Source: Elusimicrobiota bacterium (GTDB lineage Bacteria; Elusimicrobiota; Elusimicrobia; UBA1565; UBA9628). From it: a stretch of 64,000 nt of DNA. This document shows positions 47,754 to 58,110 of the stretch, in pieces; the first letter of the stretch is position 1; the number at the start of each line of letters is the position of its first letter. The position numbers were made by a program, and so were the translations under genes. The stretch is taken from NCBI GenBank assembly GCA_023213235.1, contig CP096137.1:1753047-1817046 (forward strand). Direction: 5' to 3'. Below the pieces are notes generated by a model, which made no database searches, was not told the origin of the DNA, and saw nothing but the letters and a program-made list of their open reading frames with translations.

Positions 47754-48479
47754 ATGGCCGCGGCAGGGACGCGCGGCGGGTTCGGCTGGGTGATCCTCGT
47801 GATCGCCCTGGCGGTGCCCGGCGTGCTGTTCTACAACTGGTGGTCGCATCTCAAAGCCGAGCAGGCCCGCGCCGTCGCGGCCAAGGCCGCCGCGCGCGTG
47901 CCGGAGGGGGCGTGTTCTCCCCGCAGACCGGCCAGGCCAAGCTCGTCAACCCGATGACCCCGACGCCCACGCCCTCGACGGGTCCCGTCGCGGCGGCCCC
48001 TCGGCGGTGCAGACCGCCTCCGCCGCGACGAACGCGGCGACGGCGGCGCCCGCCCCGGCCCCGCGGGGGCCGCGCCCGTCCCGGAGCCGGCCGCGGCCTC
48101 CAACGCGGCCGCCGCGCCCTCCGCCTCGACGGCCGCGGTCGCCTCGGCCCCGGCGCTCAAGCGCGATCCGATGCTCTCACCGTACGACCAGGTGCGCATC
48201 CTTGAGGAAGAGGAGAAGAAGCGCCTGGCGGCCGAGGCGCTCGCCAACGCCAACAGGCCGGTCAAGAAGGGCCCGCCGAAGAAGGAAGACATCACCAAGA
48301 AGATCGAGCTTCAGGGCATCGTCAGCGGCGAGGACGGGAACAAGGCCATCGTCAACGGCGACCTCGTCGGCGTCGGCGAGCTCATTCTGGGCAAGGTCAA
48401 GATCGTGCGCATCACCCAGGCCGGCGTCGTCTTCGATTACCAGGGCAAGAAGTTCACCAAGTCGGTGAGCCAGGACTGA
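47754..48479 (+). CDS. pilP: PilP-like protein, three frame breaks
   Basis: 242 residues after restoring three bases (near 47910, 47997 and 48070). It starts with a membrane helix (FGWVILVIALAVPGVLFYNW) rather than the lipobox usual for PilP, then a long Ala/Pro/Thr linker, and a C-terminal HR-like beta domain (IELQGIVSGEDGNKAIVNGD ... VDFDY-like FDYQGKKF). It would bridge the PilN/O complex to the secretin. The N-terminal region is low in complexity, so identity rests on order and the C-terminal domain. Confidence 0.7.
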
Positions 48480-48494
48480 GCCGTAGGAGGCACC

Positions 48495-50263
48495 ATGATT
48501 CGCACTCACGATAGCCGGCTGAAGAAACTCGCGCGAGGCGCCGTCTCGGCGCTGACGGCGCTCGGCCTGGCGGCTTCCGGTCCCGGGGAGGCGCTCGCGC
48601 AGCGCCGCCGCGCGGAACCCGAGGCGAATCCCCAGTTCCAGCAGTCCCCCGGAGGCGGAGGCGGCCCCATCGGCGACGCCGAGCCTCAGGCCCCCGGCGC
48701 CCCGGCCGATCCCGACGAGTCTCCCGTCCCGCGCCAGGTCCAGGGCGTGCAGATCGGCGCGACGGCGCCCGCCCGCGGCGGCGGCACGGCGTCCCTGGCC
48801 CCGCTCGACATGCGCGTCACGGTCCGCGTCAAGGGCGCGCCGCTGGCGACCTTCCTCGACACGATCTCGGCGCAGGCCAAGGTCAACTTCATCATCACCG
48901 AGGGCCTCGAGTCCAAGCGCGTGACCGCGTTCCTGCAGAACGTGACCGTGCGCGAGGCGCTGCAGGTCCTGCTCGAGATCAAGGGCCTGACCTACCAGCA
49001 GATCGGCAAGTCGAACACCTACGTGGTGACGCCGCGCTCGAAGCAGGTCGAGAACCTGATCACGCGCATCTACACGCTGAGCTTCATCCCGCTGATCCCG
49101 CTCAACGGCGACTCGGCCTCCAACCCGGCGTCGTCCGGCGGAAGCCTGAGCGGAGCCTCCAGCAACGGTAATTCGGGGGATCGACGTCCGCCTCCGCGTC
49201 GAGCGGCGGGGGCAGCGGCGGATCGAGCGGAGGCGCGCCCGGCGGCTCCGGGAACCTGGCGTCGGGCGGGACCGAGGTCGCGATCATCAACGTCCTGCGC
49301 AGCGTCCTCTCCAAGTCCGGCCACGTCGAGGTCGAGCCGCGCACCAACGCGCTGATCGTCACCGACATCCCCGAGGTCTTCCCTCAGGTCGAGCAGATCA
49401 TCGCCGAGCTCGACAAGAAGGCTCCGCAGGTGCTCATCGAGGCGCAGATCGTCGAGATCGACTCCCAGCGCTCCCGCGAGCTCGGCTTCGAGTGGGGCGG
49501 GCCCAACGGCGAGCTCGGCACCTTCACCGGCGGCGTGCGCGACACGACCTTCCCGCTGAACCTCCCGACCAACCTCGAAAAGTCCCGCTTCTTCGACCCA
49601 CTGGCCGGCGTGACGAGCTCGATCGGCGCGAGCGGCGGCTCGGCGCAGGCCGCGGCTCCCGCGGCGCCCGCGGCCGGCCCGATCAACACGGGCAGCTTCA
49701 TGCGGACGAGCGTGCTCGACCTGACCTCGCTGAAGATCGCGCTGCGCGCGCTCATCTCGCGCTCGGAGGCCCGCTTCCTCGGCAAGCCGAAGATCCTGAC
49801 CCTCAACAACAAGAGCGCCGTCATCGAGATCAGCTCGAGCGAGGCGACGAACTTCCGGCAGTCGCAGAGCAGCCTCGGCGGCTCGGGCGGACAGACCGTC
49901 AACGACGTCGCGCGCGAGCCCACCGGCCTCATCCTGCGCGTGACCCCGCAGGTCAACAAGGAAGGCTACATCACGATGCTCGTGCAGCCCTCGTTCACGG
50001 ACGTGCAGGAGTCGAGCCTTTCGACGATCGCCAGCCGCGTGTTCAATCCGATCCGGCGCTCGGCGTCCACGCTCGTGCGCATCAAGAACGGCCAGACCCT
50101 CGTGCTCGGCGGCCTGCTGCGCTCGACGGAGACCAAGGTCGTGCGCAAGGTCCCGTTCCTGGGCTACATCCCGATCGTCGGCTGGCTCTTCACGAGCTCC
50201 TCGACGCGCCGGGTCAACTCCGACCTGGTCATCTTCATCACCCCGACCATCGTCAGCGACTAG
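48495..50263 (+). CDS. pilQ: Type IV pilus secretin PilQ, one frame break
   Basis: 589 residues after restoring one G near 49177. Signal sequence (ALTALGLAASGPGEALA), then an STN/N0-like domain (PLATFLDTISAQAKVNFIIT), an N1-like domain carrying a Ser/Gly-rich insert, and the secretin barrel (LGFEWGG; LILRVTPQVNKEGYITMLVQ; LVLGGLLRSTETKVVRKVPF). Start ATG 48495 has TAGGAGG 6 nt upstream. It forms the outer-membrane pore for the pilus. It lacks the AMIN domains of many PilQ proteins. Confidence 0.9.
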
Positions 50264-50302
50264 TCCGGTGTGGTCGTTTTGTGAAACCTATAGGGAGGGG
50301 GC

Positions 50303-50330
50303 TTGACTTCCCGGGGGAGGGGGCCATACT
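50303..50330 (+). promoter_or_regulatory. Internal promoter before pilB
   Basis: TTGACT (50303-50308), 16 nt, CATACT (50325-50330), 28 nt before ATG 50359. The spacer holds two G5 runs, so its true length may be 17-18. It could drive pilB and pilC separately from pilM-Q. Confidence 0.5.
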
Positions 50331-50358
50331 TCGGTTAAGGGAGAGTAAAACCCAACCC

Positions 50359-52085
50359 ATGTCCAACCTGGCTGAAATTCTCGTCAGCAGCGGCGTCCTC
50401 ACCGAGGAGCAGCGCGACAAGGCCCAGAAGGCGGCCGTGCAGAGCCGCTGCGCGTTCGGCGAGGCCGCGGTCAAGCTCGGCTTCACGAAGGAGGACGACA
50501 TCGCCGTCGCCCTCTCGAAGCAGCTCGGCATCCCCTACGCCTCGCGCGAGAACAAGATCCTCAAGTCGGAGAAGGGCCAGAACCTCGAGAAGGTCGTGCC
50601 CGAGAACTACGCGCGCGAGAACCTCGTGCTGCCGCTGTTCGTCGACGAGAACGTGCTCGCCGTCGCGCTGTCGGACCCCGACAACGTGATGCTCATCGAC
50701 AACCTCAAGCTGCTCAGCGGCCACGAGATTCAGGCGTTCATCGCGACGAAGACCCAGATCCTCAAGGCGATCGACGAGTTCTACCTCGGCAGCAGCGCCA
50801 TCGACACGACCCTCAACGCGAAGAAGGGGAAGACGACGTCGAGGAGGCGCCTCAGGGCGGCGAGGAGCGCCTCAACCTCGACCAGCTCACCGTGGACGCC
50901 GCCGGCGCCCAGACCGTCTCGCTCATCAACGCGATTCTAAAACAGTCGATCCAGGAGCGCACGTCGGACATCCACATCGAGAAGTACGACGAGCGCGTGG
51001 CCCTGCGCTTCCGCATCGACGGAATCCTGTACGAGCGCTCGCCCCCGCCGAAGCACCTGTTCTCGGCCATGATCTCGCGCATCAAGATTCTCTCGAAGCT
51101 CGACATCGCCGAGCGCCGCCTTCCCCAGGACGGCCAGTTCTCCATCAAGGTCCAGAACCGCGTCATCGACCTTCGCGTGTCGATCTGCCCCTGCGTGTTC
51201 GGCGAGAAGGTCGTCATGCGTATTCTCGACAAGGGCGCCATCGACCTCGACATCAACAAGGTCGGCTTGGACCCCCGCCAGCGCGACGACATCATCGACG
51301 CGGCGAACAAACCGCACGGCCTGTTCTTCATGACCGGCCCGACGGGTTCCGGCAAGACGACGACTCTGGGCGCCATTCTCAACTCGATCAAGAGCCCCGA
51401 CATCAACATCATGACGATCGAGGACCCGGTCGAGCTCAAGATCGAGGGTATCAACCAAGTTCAGGTTCGTGCTAATATCGGCCTGACCTTCGCCTCGGCG
51501 CTGCGCTCCTTCCTGCGCCAGGACCCCGACGTCATCCTCGTCGGCGAGGTCCGCGACCAGGAGACGGCGCAGACCTGCCTGCGCGCCGCGCTCACCGGCC
51601 ACTTGGTGATCTCCACGCTCCACACCAACGACGCGCTCTCATGCGTGGCGCGTCTCATCGATATGGGCATCGAGCCGTTCATGCTCGCGAACTCCCTGCA
51701 GCTGGCCGCCGCGCAGCGCCTCGTGCGCCTGCTCTGCCCGCTGTGCAAGAAGCCGGCCAAGGTCCCGCCGGAGCTCGCCGAGCAGGTCGTGCGAGAGTCG
51801 CTCATCGAGAACCCGCCGGATCCCTCGACGGTGACGTTCTACGAGGCCCGCGGCTGCGACAAGTGCTCGCGCACCGGCTACTCGGGCCGAAAGGCGATCT
51901 ACGAGGTCTACAAGCTCAACGCGGAGATGAAGGAGATCATCTACCGCTACGGCGCCGACGTCGGCAAGCTCAAGAAGGCCGGCGAAGCCGCCGGCATGTG
52001 GACGATGCGCGCCTCGGGCTTCCGCAAGGTGCTCAACGGCCTGACCACGATCGACGAAGTGATGTCCGTGACCGTGTCCGATTGA
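50359..52085 (+). CDS. pilB: Pilus assembly ATPase PilB, one frame break
   Basis: 575 residues after restoring one G near 50827. N-terminal MshE/T2SSE-N domain (LAEILVSSGVLTEEQRDKAQ ... AVALSKQLGIPY), then the hexameric ATPase: Walker A (GPTGSGKTTT), Asp box (IEDPVE), Walker B (ILVGEVRDQET), His box (TLHTNDA), and the four-cysteine zinc site (CPLCKK ... CDKCSRTGYSG). It powers pilus extension. No retraction ATPase (pilT) is in this window. Confidence 0.92.
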
Positions 52086-52110
52086 CACGGTAAGACGCTC
52101 CTGTTACACT
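52082..52110 (+). promoter_or_regulatory. Promoter of pilC
   Basis: TTGACA (52082-52087), 17 nt, TACACT (52105-52110), 10 nt before ATG 52121. The -35 overlaps the pilB stop. Confidence 0.65.
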
Positions 52111-52120
52111 GGGAACATAG

Positions 52121-53337
52121 ATGGCGCGATACGCCTACACGGTACAGGACAGCAAGGGAGAGACGTCCTCCGGAGCGCTCGAGGCCAACAGCGAGAATGA
52201 GGCCATCAACTCGCTGCAGGCCAAGGGCTACTTCATCCTCTCCATCAGCGCCGACAAGACCGGCGGCGGGGCGGGGGCAAGGCGGCGGCCGGCGGCGGCG
52301 CCCCGGCCCTGCGCGACCTCGTCTTCTTCGCCGAACAGCTCTCGACGCTCCTGAACGGCGGCGTGCCGCTGGTGCGCGCGCTCTCCCTGCTGGGCGAGAA
52401 CTCGAGCTCCAAGCCCCTGCAATACGCGCTCGCCCAGGTCACCAAGGACGTCTCCTCCGGCACGGCCCTCTACCGCGCGCTCGAGCGCCACCCCAAGGCG
52501 TTCGACACGCTGTGGGTCTCGCTCGTGCAGGCCGGCGAGATGGGCGGCCAGCTGCCGAAGGTGCTCAAGCAGATCGGCGCCTACATGCACTCCCAGGCCG
52601 AGATCCAGGGCAAGATCGTCACCGCGATGGCCTACCCCGGCGTCCTGATGACGGTGTCCGGCGGCGTGCTCCTCTTCTTCATCGTCAAGATCGTCCCCGT
52701 CTTCGCCGAGATCTTCGCGTCCTTCAACGTGAAGCTGCCGCCGCTGACCGCGGCCATCATCGTCGTCTCGAACATCCTCGTCCACCACCTCGCGGGCCTG
52801 ATCATCACGATCATCGCGCTGTGGTTCGTCTGGAACGCCTACACGTCCACCGAGTCGGGGCAGGAGGCGAAGTGGAACATGATCTTCGCCTTCCCCATGT
52901 TCGGGGACTTCGTCAAGAACATGATGATCGAGCGCATGCTGACCACGCTCTCGACCTTGATCGAGTCCGGCGTCAGCATCTTGAACGCGATCTCCGTCCT
53001 CGAGGGCGTCTTCGCCAACAACATCATCTTCAAGCGCGTGCTCCAGTCGGTCAAGGCCGACGTCGCGGGCGGCAAGTCGATCTCGCAGTCGTTCAAGAAG
53101 ACCGGCGCCCTGCCCTCGCTCGTCACCGAGATGATGTTCATGGGCGAGGAGTCGGGCAAGCTGCCCGACATGCTCGTGACCTTGTCCGGCTTCTATAAAG
53201 AGCAGATCGAGCAGTTCACGCGGCGCTTCAACGCGATCATCGAGCCGATCATGGTCGTCGGCATCGGCCTTCTCGTCGGCGTCATCGTGCTGGCCGTCTT
53301 CCTGCCGGTCTTCAAGCTCTCGAGCCTGGGAAAATAA
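52121..53337 (+). CDS. pilC: Pilus platform protein PilC, one frame break
   Basis: 405 residues after restoring one G near 52275. Two T2SSF repeats (LVFFAEQLSTLLNGGVPLVR and MIERMLTTLSTLIESGVSIL) and three membrane helices (first GVLMTVSGGVLLFFIVKIV) fit PilC. The N-terminus is the usual ARYAYTVQDSKGE. The stop overlaps the major pilin start by one base. Confidence 0.92.
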
Positions 53338-53837
53338 TGAAAACGAACGATACGAAGGGCTTCACCTTGATCGAGCTGCTCGTCGTCGTGCTCATCATCG
53401 GCATCCTCGCGGCGGTCGCGGTGCCGTCCTACATGAAGAGCGTCGAGACGACCAAGGCCGACGACGCGGTGGCTCTCGTGAACATGATCGGCACGACGAA
53501 CAAGATGTTCGCGCTCGACCACTCCAACAACTACATCGTGGGCACGTTTCCGACGGCGGCCAACACGGGCTGCGGCACGGCGGCCTGCGCTCCGACGACG
53601 TACACGAGCGCCTGCAACCTCGTCTGGTGCAAGTATCTCGCGGACCAGAACTTCGGATCGAAGCCGTACACGTTCTTCGCGTGCGACCCCGGCGGCGGGG
53701 CGTGCGGCACGAGCGGCGGGTCCGGCATGACCGCCGGCGCGCGCCGCAAGTCCGGCACCTACGCCGCCTGGGGCTACGCGCAGAACGGCTCGGGGATCAT
53801 CACCAATTATGGCGGGGCACCTGCCGCGGCGTACTAG
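53337..53837 (+). CDS. pilA: Major type IV pilin
   Basis: A 166-residue prepilin. Cleavage occurs after KG at residue 8, leaving a mature N-terminus FTLIELLVVVLIIGILAAVA with the conserved Glu5 and a long hydrophobic helix. The mature part has six cysteines that could form disulfides. It is translationally coupled to pilC. The gene has no frame break. Confidence 0.9.
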   Translation: MKTNDTKGFTLIELLVVVLIIGILAAVAVPSYMKSVETTKADDAVALVNMIGTTNKMFALDHSNNYIVGTFPTAANTGCGTAACAPTTYTSACNLVWCKYLADQNFGSKPYTFFACDPGGGACGTSGGSGMTAGARRKSGTYAAWGYAQNGSGIITNYGGAPAAAY

Positions 53838-54314
53838 AACAACCGGGGGGACTCCACCTCCGGCTACACGCTCGTCGAGGTCATGGTCGCGATGCTGCTG
53901 ACCTCGATCATGGTCACCTCTGTGTTCAGCGTGGCCCTGACGGTCAAGACCGGCGGCTCCAAGGGCGAGCGCAAGATCAAGGCGGCCGCGGGCGCGCGCC
54001 AGGTGGCCGCCGTGCTCAAGAACTACGTCACGGGCGATCCCAACAGCACGATGGTGGGCTTCACCGGCCCCGGGCAGGGCACCAATAAGTGGTCCATGGA
54101 TAGCCCTCCCGTCAACGACACGAGCTGCACCGACTGCTACGCTCTGACGCCCGGCAGCCACACCTTGACGGGGATTCTCCCAAGCACGTTCGAGGATCCG
54201 CCGTACAACGCGCGCGTCATCTATTTCGTCACGGCGACGGACACGATCACGGACGGCGTGAACACGCGGCCGGTCCCCTCGGTCAGCATCACGACGACCT
54301 GGACGGATCCATGA
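53809..54314 (+). CDS. Minor pilin-like protein, one frame break at its start
   Basis: 168 residues with start ATG 53809 once one G is restored near 53841 (six where seven fit). The short leader ends in TSG, and the mature segment begins YTLVEVMVAMLLTSIMVTSV, with Glu5 and a hydrophobic helix. The start overlaps the end of the major pilin gene. Without the correction no start codon precedes the cleavage site. Minor pilins prime assembly or add function. Confidence 0.75.
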
Positions 54315-54985
54315 GAACGAAGCGCGCGGGCGTGTCGCTCATCGAGCTCGTCATCGGGATGTCTTTGGCCTCCTTCGTGCTCGCCGGGGTGGCCGGCATC
54401 GCCGCCCAGATGACGCGCGCGCAGGTCGAGGGCATCCGCAGCGGCACCGCGACAGGCTGGTCGGTGATCAGCTACATCGCGATGTCCAAGGAGATCGAGG
54501 ACGGCAACGTCCTCGCGTTCCCGATCGCCGACGGCGCCGGCGCCGACCAGCTCATCCTGTGCAAGAACTGGTCCCGCGCCCAGGGCGCCCTGCCCGGCGG
54601 CCAGCTCTACACGATCGACCCCGTGACCAACGCGGCGGCGAACACGTCCGTCGTGCAGTACTGCGTCGACTCCACCGACGCGTCGAACCTCCTCCTGCGC
54701 CGCTTCGAGAACACCGGCCCCGCCGTCCAGTGCCCGAATCCCGGCGTTCCCGTCGCCTGCACCGACGCCCCGTCGGGGACCTGGACGAAGACCGACGTCG
54801 TCGGCTTCCGCCTCGAGAAGCTCTCCGGGGCCAACGTCTTCACCCGCGCCAACAACGTGGGCGGCGTGCGCGTGCGCTACGTCATCGGCCGCCAGACGCC
54901 GACGACCAACGATCCCAATCCGAGATCGACGCCGTTCGACATCGCGATCGCGATGAACAAGAACTACAGCTCGACCCTTGATTAA
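54311..54985 (+). CDS. Minor pilin-like protein (PilW/GspJ type)
   Basis: A 224-residue prepilin-like protein. Leader RTKRAG, mature segment VSLIELVIGMSLASFVLAGV with Glu5. The mature globular part has four cysteines and a VGGVRVRYVIG segment. It is coupled by ATGA to the preceding gene and overlaps the next by 8 nt. Confidence 0.78.
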   Translation: MRTKRAGVSLIELVIGMSLASFVLAGVAGIAAQMTRAQVEGIRSGTATGWSVISYIAMSKEIEDGNVLAFPIADGAGADQLILCKNWSRAQGALPGGQLYTIDPVTNAAANTSVVQYCVDSTDASNLLLRRFENTGPAVQCPNPGVPVACTDAPSGTWTKTDVVGFRLEKLSGANVFTRANNVGGVRVRYVIGRQTPTTNDPNPRSTPFDIAIAMNKNYSSTLD

Positions 54986-55364
54986 CCTTCGCTCCCGCCG
55001 CGGCTCGGTCCTCATCCACGTCCTGATCACGGGCGTCATCGTCGCGTTCATCGCGGGCGGCCTGCTGCGCATGATCCTCATGAACTACATCGCCGTCGAC
55101 CGGGCGACGAAGGGCGCGGCCAACCGCAAGGAGTCGGAGGCGATGCTCCAGCGCGCGCTGACGTACTGGAACAAGACCAACAGCGTCTGCTCGACGGACG
55201 CGACGTACTTCGTCTGCGCCGGCGCCGGAGTGGGGGCGAACACCTGCGACTGCTCGTGCCCCAGCACCGTGGCCGTGCCGCGCGTCGTCGTCAGCCGCAT
55301 GGGCGGCGGCGTCGGCGGGCCGCCCCCGTGCCTGATCACGATCACGTCCTCCGACCCCCAGTGA
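54978..55364 (+). CDS. Pilin-like protein with non-standard N-terminus (PilX type)
   Basis: A 128-residue protein from TTG 54978. After NLRSRRG comes a hydrophobic segment (SVLIHVLITGVIVAFIAGGL) where His replaces Glu at position 5. This resembles PilX/GspK-type minor pilins, which often lack Glu5. Six cysteines are clustered in the globular part (CAGAGVGANTCDCSCPS). It overlaps hpnK by 4 nt. Confidence 0.65.
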   Translation: MINLRSRRGSVLIHVLITGVIVAFIAGGLLRMILMNYIAVDRATKGAANRKESEAMLQRALTYWNKTNSVCSTDATYFVCAGAGVGANTCDCSCPSTVAVPRVVVSRMGGGVGGPPPCLITITSSDPQ

Positions 55365-56142
55365 CGCGCCGGCTGATCACGACGGCCGACGACTTCGGCG
55401 ACACCCTCACGTCAACGCGGCCGTCCTGCGCGCCCACCGCGAGGGCATCCTGCGCTACGCGAGCCTCATGGTCGGGCGCCCGGCCGCGGCCGAGGCCGCG
55501 CGCATCGCCCGGGACAACCCCGGGCTGGGCGTGGGCCTTCATCTCGAGCTGTGCGCCGACGCGCCCGAGAAGGCCGGCCTGCGCTACTTCTTCGATGCGA
55601 AGGCGCGCGCGGGTCTCGACGGCGAGATCCGCGGCCAGCTCGACGCCCTCCTGGAGCTCGGCGTGACGCCCACCCACGTCGACGGCCACATCAACGTGCA
55701 CGTCCACCCCGTCGTCTTCCCGGCGCTGTGCCGCGTCGCGCGGGAGTACAAGATCCCGCGCGTGCGCCTGCCGGGAGGGAGTGGGACGCGGCCAAGACCT
55801 TCCCGGGGGCCTGGACGCCGGCACCGCGGTCCTGGCGGGCGTATTCGGGGCGATGGGCGCCTGGGTGGGGGCGCGGCCGCCGGGCTCGAGGTCCCGCGCA
55901 CCTGGGGGCTGCTGCGCTCCGGCCTCATGAAGGAGGACTACGTCCTGTGGCTCCTCGCGCGCCTGCCGGAGGGCGACACCGAGCTTTATTTTCATCCGAC
56001 CACGGACCCGCGCCTGCGCGCGACCGACGTCCCCGCCCCGTCCCACCAGAGCGTCACCGAGCTCGAGACCTTGCTCAGCCCGCGCGTGCGCGCGGCGCTC
56101 GACCGCGAGGGGATCGCGCTCGCCGGCCCCGTCAGGGCCTGA
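55361..56142 (+). CDS. hpnK: Hopanoid deacetylase HpnK (YdjC/ChbG fold), four frame breaks
   Basis: 261 residues after restoring four bases (near 55410, 55782, 55804 and 55872); all lie in short G/C runs. HpnK removes the acetyl group from N-acetylglucosaminyl bacteriohopanetetrol, the step before ring contraction. The metal site is the DD of TTADDFG and HVDGHINVH; substrate residues are in GLHLELCADAP. The start GTG overlaps the stop of the last pilin-like gene (GTGA), so it is expressed with the pilus operon, while its partners lie on the opposite strand. Confidence 0.82.
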
Positions 56143-57100
56143 CGAACAGCGCCGACATCGCCTCGTAGGCGCCGGGCTTCTCCGCCGCCAGGCGCGCCTT
56201 GATCTCGTCGCTGAACACGACCTTGGTGAAGCCCGCCGCGGCGGCGCGCTGGCCGGTCCAGGTCGCGAGCGCGGCCTCTTCGGGCGTCGCGCCGAGGGCC
56301 GTGAGGCGGTTGAACTCCGCGAGATTGTCCCCGTACACCCAGGCGCCCTTGATCCCGGTCACGGCGGAACCGAACCGCTCCAGCGCGGCTTCGAAGGAAC
56401 GTTTGGCGTCGACCATGGCCGACACGGCTCCGGTCTCGGACTTCGTCTCGATGTTCGAGGACATGCGGCCGTTCGACAGCTCGAAGTCCGCGTAGTACGA
56501 CGGGGGCAGCGGCAGGCCGTCCTTCGCGAAGCCCCGCGGCGCGTAGCGGCCGCCCCACTCGGCGACCTCCCAGCGTCCCGGGCCTTCGCGGCGCCGCACC
56601 CACAAAGTCCTGCCGTCGGCTCCCGTCCAGCGCTCGTAGCGAGTCGTCAGCTCGCCCTCCTGGGCGACCCGCGCCTCCGTGAGGGTGTACTGGCCCTTGC
56701 GCGTGAGGACCGTCGCGCCGGTCTCCTCCGTGGCGCCGTCGAAGGCGGCGTCGAGAGGCTCGTCCTCTCCGTGCCGCGCGAGCAAGGAGGCGACCAGGGC
56801 CTTGGCCTGATCCTGCGCGGTCGGCGGCTCGGCGCGGGCACGCTCCGGCTCGGCGACGGCCGCGACGGGGACGGGCCGGTCCGTGGGAATCGCGGGCGCG
56901 GCGAGGATGGGCGTCAGGGCGACGGGGGAGAGCGACAGCGACGGGGCCAACGCGCGGGCGGGATCGGACAGGGCCGGGAGCGCGAGAGCGCCCACGCGCA
57001 GGGCCGGGGCCGGAGAGGCGTTCCAGACGGGCGGCGCCACCTCGATGATCGCCGCGCCCGCGGGGGCGGCCAGGAACGCGGCCAGGAGCCAGGCTCTCAT
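56132..57100 (-). CDS. Exported hypothetical protein
   Basis: A 322-residue protein with a signal peptide (MRAWLLAAFLAAPAGA), a Pro/Ala-rich N-terminal region and a C-terminal alpha/beta domain (YADFELSNGRMSSNIETKSE ... AGFTKVVFSDEIKARL). Family not recognised. The start has a TATCCT hexamer 6 nt upstream. Its 3' end overlaps hpnK by 11 nt in tail-to-tail orientation. Confidence 0.6.
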   Translation of the reverse strand: MRAWLLAAFLAAPAGAAIIEVAPPVWNASPAPALRVGALALPALSDPARALAPSLSLSPVALTPILAAPAIPTDRPVPVAAVAEPERARAEPPTAQDQAKALVASLLARHGEDEPLDAAFDGATEETGATVLTRKGQYTLTEARVAQEGELTTRYERWTGADGRTLWVRRREGPGRWEVAEWGGRYAPRGFAKDGLPLPPSYYADFELSNGRMSSNIETKSETGAVSAMVDAKRSFEAALERFGSAVTGIKGAWVYGDNLAEFNRLTALGATPEEAALATWTGQRAAAAGFTKVVFSDEIKARLAAEKPGAYEAMSALFVRP

Positions 57101-57140
57101 GCTATGAGGATAAGGGCCGCCGCCGCCCGGCGCCTGGGCC

Positions 57141-58105
57141 CTAGGGCCTAGCGGGCTGCCGCTGCTGTGCGGCATAGAGGAACAGGCCGGCGCCCGCCCA
57201 GACGAGCTCGCGCACGTGGCGGATGAGGCCGACGGTGAAGCCGAGCTCGGCCCCGAGGCCGAGCCCCTTGAAGATCACGGCCTTGCCGCCTTCCTGGGTG
57301 CCGATCTTGGCGGGCACCATGAAGGCGAAGGAGTCGACGAGGTTGGAGAGGAACTCCACGCACAGGGCGGTCTCGAAGGACAGCGGGGCGCCGAGAAACA
57401 GGCAGATGAGCCAGATCTCGGCGGCGCCCCACGCGTAGCCGACCATGAAAAACACGGTCGAGGCCGCGAGGCGCCCGGGGTGCCGCGAGAGGAAGCCGCG
57501 CAGGTGCAGGCGCACCGGCTCGCTCTTGGCCATGGCGTCGGGAAACCGCGTCTTGAGCCAGGCGGGGGGCGCATCGCGAAGACCCCGACGCACAGCGCCA
57601 CGCCGACGAGGATCACGCTCATGCCGGCCGCCGCCCAGCCGGCCTGGCCCGCCTGGAAGGCGTAGGCCTTCACGTTCAGGAGATAGATCAGGCCGCCGAG
57701 CACGAACACGGCCTGGCCGGCGGCCTGCGTGGCCTTGGCGATGACGACCGAGCTCACGCGCGCGTCCTGCGGGAGGTCGGTGCGCAGCATCCCGGGCCGC
57801 ACGAATTCCCCGGCGATGTTGCCGCTCGGGGTCAGGTAGTTGACCCCGTCGCCGGCCACGCGCACGCGGATCAGGTCCATGAAGCCGACGCGGCGCGCCT
57901 CCTCCGGCGCGAACGCGTAGCGCCAGCCGAGCGCGTTGAGGGCGTGGTCGAAGACCTGGAACGGGATGACGACGACGAAGCCCCAGCCGAAGCCCGACAA
58001 GCGCCGCCAGACGGCCATCGGGCCGAAGGACCAGAGGAGGTAGAGAAACGTGGCCGTGCCCAATACGAGCACGAAGGCGGTGAACCAGCGGCGGGCGCCC
58101 TTCAT
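57141..58105 (-). CDS. hpnL: HpnL-like membrane protein (LPG synthase/flippase-like), one frame break
   Basis: 321 residues after restoring one base near 57568. It has about seven hydrophobic helices and the family pattern of lysylphosphatidylglycerol-synthase transmembrane proteins (FLSNLVDSFAFMVPAKIGTQ; NYLTPSGNIAGEFVRPGMLR). HpnL is found with hopanoid clusters and may move hopanoid intermediates. It is co-directional with hpnI (5 nt gap) and hpnJ. Confidence 0.82.
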
Positions 58106-58110
58106 GCGGG

